DNA of 64,000 bases, taken from assembly GCF_002234575.2 (NCBI RefSeq), contig NZ_CP022464.2, positions 5,890,001 to 5,954,000 on the forward strand. The letters run 5' to 3'. The stretch comes from Enterocloster bolteae (GTDB lineage Bacteria; Bacillota; Clostridia; Lachnospirales; Lachnospiraceae). Both the position numbers and the translations under genes were made by a program. Below, piece after piece: positions 61,811 through 64,000 of the stretch (the first letter of the stretch is position 1; every line of letters starts with the position of its first letter). Below the pieces are notes generated by a model. It was not told the origin of the DNA. It searched no databases and saw nothing but the letters and a program-made list of their open reading frames with translations.

Positions 61811-62545
61811 TTACGCGCGCCGCTTTGTCTGCCCGTTCTGCGGGTCGAAATACTCCACGTCAATCCAGTAGTTCGGCACGCGGCGGTAACAGTTCTGGAA
61901 CGTTTGAGGCTGGCGCCCACACTCCATGTTCGTCCACATGGTATCCATTCGGAGTAAAGGTATTCGGGTGCATTCTTCCTCTCGTTCCATTCGGTTTTTC
62001 ATGGAAATAATAGTATTTTCCATCAATCACAACCCAGCCGAGTCTCCATCTGCCGTCCTCCATTGCTTTCCAGATTACTTCTTCCACATAGCTGGGGACT
62101 TTGACGTTATTTATGATTTCCGTCTCACCTGTATGATTTTTCGGCAGGCTTTCTTTCAGTCCTCCGACCGCGGCAGCCGGACCTCCTGTGCTTCCACCAG
62201 ATCCACCCATACTGCCAGAACCATCTGTATTCGTCCAATGAGCATAAATGGTACTGTCCTTTGTGAGTACCGTATCCACAGTTACCTTTGTGCCTCCTGC
62301 TTTCGCTGTAAACCAGCCGTCAAACTGATAATTTCCACTACGAATCGGGATTGGCAGACTGCCGTTATCATTATAAATGATGCGGTTGCCCTCGCCGTCT
62401 CCTCCGGTGACAGTTCCGCCGGATATGGACATATCACAAAGTCAAGTTTGATATTCGAGTATGCCTCCCCAGTCACAAACACCTTATTGTCCTCCGCTCT
62501 GGCTTCGATACCACCGTCAGCGCGATGGAACATAGTCTTCTGCAT
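61811..62545 (-). pseudogene. Decayed surface-protein gene (InlB/Flg_new repeat and choline-binding-like tail)
   Basis: Three overlapping reading frames together look like one C-terminal fragment. Frame 1 from 62545 (HRADGGIEARAEDNKVFVTG) is shifted near 62437 into the frame ending at 61860, which has YQFDGWFTAKAGGTKVTVDT and LTKDSTIYAHW (an InlB B-repeat), then WRLGWVVIDGKYYYFHEKPN. A further shift would continue to NYWIDVEYFDPQNGQTK near 61815. No signal peptide remains. Confidence 0.6.
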
Positions 62546-62706
62546 CGTTTCTTATCCCTTTGCATGTTGTTTCTCCCCTTTGTGTATTTATGAGTCAGCC
62601 AATCCTCCAGCTGACTATTCCTATCATACCTTATTAAATAAATACACAGAACAACTCCTGCAAAATCATACTATGGAACGCAAAAAAAGCTCATTCATTT
62701 CCGTCT

Positions 62707-63990
62707 TCACATATCCGGTATCAAGACAGTCGCTTTCACATAATCCCCCTCCGCCTTTACTACAAAGGTCCCATCATACCGCCCGGCAATATCCTGAATA
62801 GCCGCCAGCCCATAACCATGGTTTTCTTCATCCAGCTTTGAAGTCATCAATCTGCTGTCTTCCAGGTGCAGCTGCCCGGCATAAGAGTTTTTCACGGTTA
62901 TCACAAGCTGCCGTTTTTCCCGGACAATCCGGACCAGGACCATTCCTTCAGACTCGCATTTTTCAGCCGCTTCTATGGCATTATCCAGCAGGTTTCCCAG
63001 CAATATAATAATCTCATCTTCTTTTAATATCATATCCCGGAGATCCCCGCACATGAGGTTTACGTTTACACCTCTGTTTAATGCTTCCTGCCTTTTCATA
63101 TTCAAAATTGCATCAACAACCGGATGATTGGTGTAAATGCGTTCCAGCGCTTTCCCAATCTCTCCAGTCAGGCCCTGGGTGTATTGAAGCGTCTGGGATA
63201 CCAGCCCCTGCTCCAGCATATCGCTGATTGTCAAAAGCTGGTTCTTATACTCATGAAGGCGTTTTCCCTGTTTTGTATACAGCTCCTGTTTATTTTGGTA
63301 AATTAGAAGTTCCATCTTTGTTTGACGGGCCGCGTCCTTCAAACTGTTTTTCTCCAGTTCCACTCTTGCCGCCAACAGCATATTAAAAACCAGAAAAATA
63401 TTGAGTCCTATCATGCCAGCCATAAGAACCGTCACCTCCACAGGCACAGTCTGCGTCCGCATCAGAAACTGTGATGCAAAGATTCCTGCCCCCGCAATGA
63501 TTACGAATGACGGAAACAATGCCCGTATTCCCTCTGAACGTATGGCTGCATTCCCGCCTTTTTTCCAAAACCATCGGATCAAAAAGCCGCTCCCAAGCTC
63601 CGTACTTTTTACCATCAGGCACATGAGGTAAAACATTGGCATATTTTCCGAAGTTCCAAAAATATAGTAATATCCGGACACACCAATAAAATCAATACAG
63701 ATAATCACCGAATAATTAATTACATATACGGAGAGCGCCTCCCCTAATGTAGTTTGATAAAAATATAAAAGATAGGCATAAACAAGCAAAAAGTCAAAAA
63801 ACAGCTTAAGTGCCACAATATCCTCAAACAGCGTCACACTGACTGACATAACCATGGTCAAAAAGAGCAGACCAAAAACACGTTTTGATCTGCTTCCCGA
63901 TTTCTTTTTTATCAAAAAGGCATCGGCCAGAATATCCAGGAAAAGCATTTCCATAAACACCCACAGATGCGTCAAAATATAGGCAATCAT
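62707..63990 (-). CDS. GHKL sensor histidine kinase, AgrC-like
   Basis: A 427-residue membrane kinase. Residues 1-215 contain about six hydrophobic segments. The cytoplasmic part has the phospho-acceptor histidine in KRLHEYKNQLLTISDM, the N box GNLLDNAIEAAEKC and the G box HGYGLAAIQDIAGRYDG, the set used by peptide-sensing quorum kinases. Its response regulator and any peptide gene would lie to the right, outside the window. Confidence 0.9.
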   Translation of the reverse strand: MIAYILTHLWVFMEMLFLDILADAFLIKKKSGSRSKRVFGLLFLTMVMSVSVTLFEDIVALKLFFDFLLVYAYLLYFYQTTLGEALSVYVINYSVIICIDFIGVSGYYYIFGTSENMPMFYLMCLMVKSTELGSGFLIRWFWKKGGNAAIRSEGIRALFPSFVIIAGAGIFASQFLMRTQTVPVEVTVLMAGMIGLNIFLVFNMLLAARVELEKNSLKDAARQTKMELLIYQNKQELYTKQGKRLHEYKNQLLTISDMLEQGLVSQTLQYTQGLTGEIGKALERIYTNHPVVDAILNMKRQEALNRGVNVNLMCGDLRDMILKEDEIIILLGNLLDNAIEAAEKCESEGMVLVRIVREKRQLVITVKNSYAGQLHLEDSRLMTSKLDEENHGYGLAAIQDIAGRYDGTFVVKAEGDYVKATVLIPDM

Positions 63991-64000
63991 AGGCTGTCTC

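Overview
The window looks like chromosomal DNA of a gut Clostridia of the Lachnospiraceae, most like Enterocloster/Clostridium bolteae-clostridioforme. This is inference from content: about 50 % GC, strong AGGAGG ribosome binding sites, a selenocysteine betaine reductase, molybdenum hydroxylase genes, a DUF3788 gene, and a ketose 3-epimerase of the type known from clostridia. Most genes lie on the minus strand. I saw no rRNA, tRNA, CRISPR array or insertion sequence.

Layout. (1) 0.1-5.3 kb: a trigger-factor-like lipoprotein, xanthine phosphoribosyltransferase, a HAD phosphatase, an M18 aminopeptidase and a leucine-rich-repeat protein. (2) 5.4-15.7 kb: a potassium island with kdpFABC, a KdpD-like sensor split into two genes, a 65-residue membrane protein, two RCK-N (TrkA-N) half proteins and KdpE. 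A repeated motif (TAAAGATTCCAT with an upstream TTGTATAAA) precedes three of its transcription units. (3) 15.8-32.2 kb: a purine island. A BMP-type nucleoside ABC importer, a GntR regulator, purine nucleoside phosphorylase and nucleoside hydrolase form one block. A xanthine-dehydrogenase operon (XdhCBA order on the map) with an amidohydrolase, a TauE protein and two uncharacterised membrane proteins forms the other, divergent from a Crp/Fnr regulator. (4) 32.3-35.2 kb: a type IIA topoisomerase B subunit without an adjacent A subunit, then a LysR regulator. (5) 35.3-43.8 kb: a ROK-regulated sugar or sugar-nucleoside operon (ABC importer, FGGY kinase, nucleoside hydrolase, ketose 3-epimerase). 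Its two promoters carry matching operator-like repeats. (6) 43.9-49.6 kb: DUF3788, ECF sigma factor, 5-formyl-THF cyclo-ligase, fused CitX-CitG, a membrane-anchored HMA protein and a BCCT transporter. (7) 49.8-54.7 kb: betaine reductase component B (pyruvoyl precursor GrdI plus selenoprotein GrdH, with in-frame UGA), then two DUF3841 paralogues around a TetR regulator. (8) 54.8-64 kb: a patchwork of small conserved genes (DUF6512, TIGR04076, Nif3), a 616-residue zinc-ribbon/PDDEXK-like nuclease, LemA with a DUF2207-like protein, a decayed surface-protein gene and an AgrC-like sensor kinase.

How it fits together. Nucleosides imported by the BMP system can be split by the phosphorylase and hydrolase; free bases can be salvaged by Xpt or oxidised and deaminated by the Xdh operon. 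Betaine entering through the BCCT carrier can be reduced by GrdH/GrdI, with the remaining Grd subunits and the selenium machinery encoded elsewhere. The least described parts are the split-sensor potassium island, the unknown membrane pair of the xanthine-dehydrogenase operon, the mixed sugar/nucleoside operon and the zinc-ribbon nuclease.
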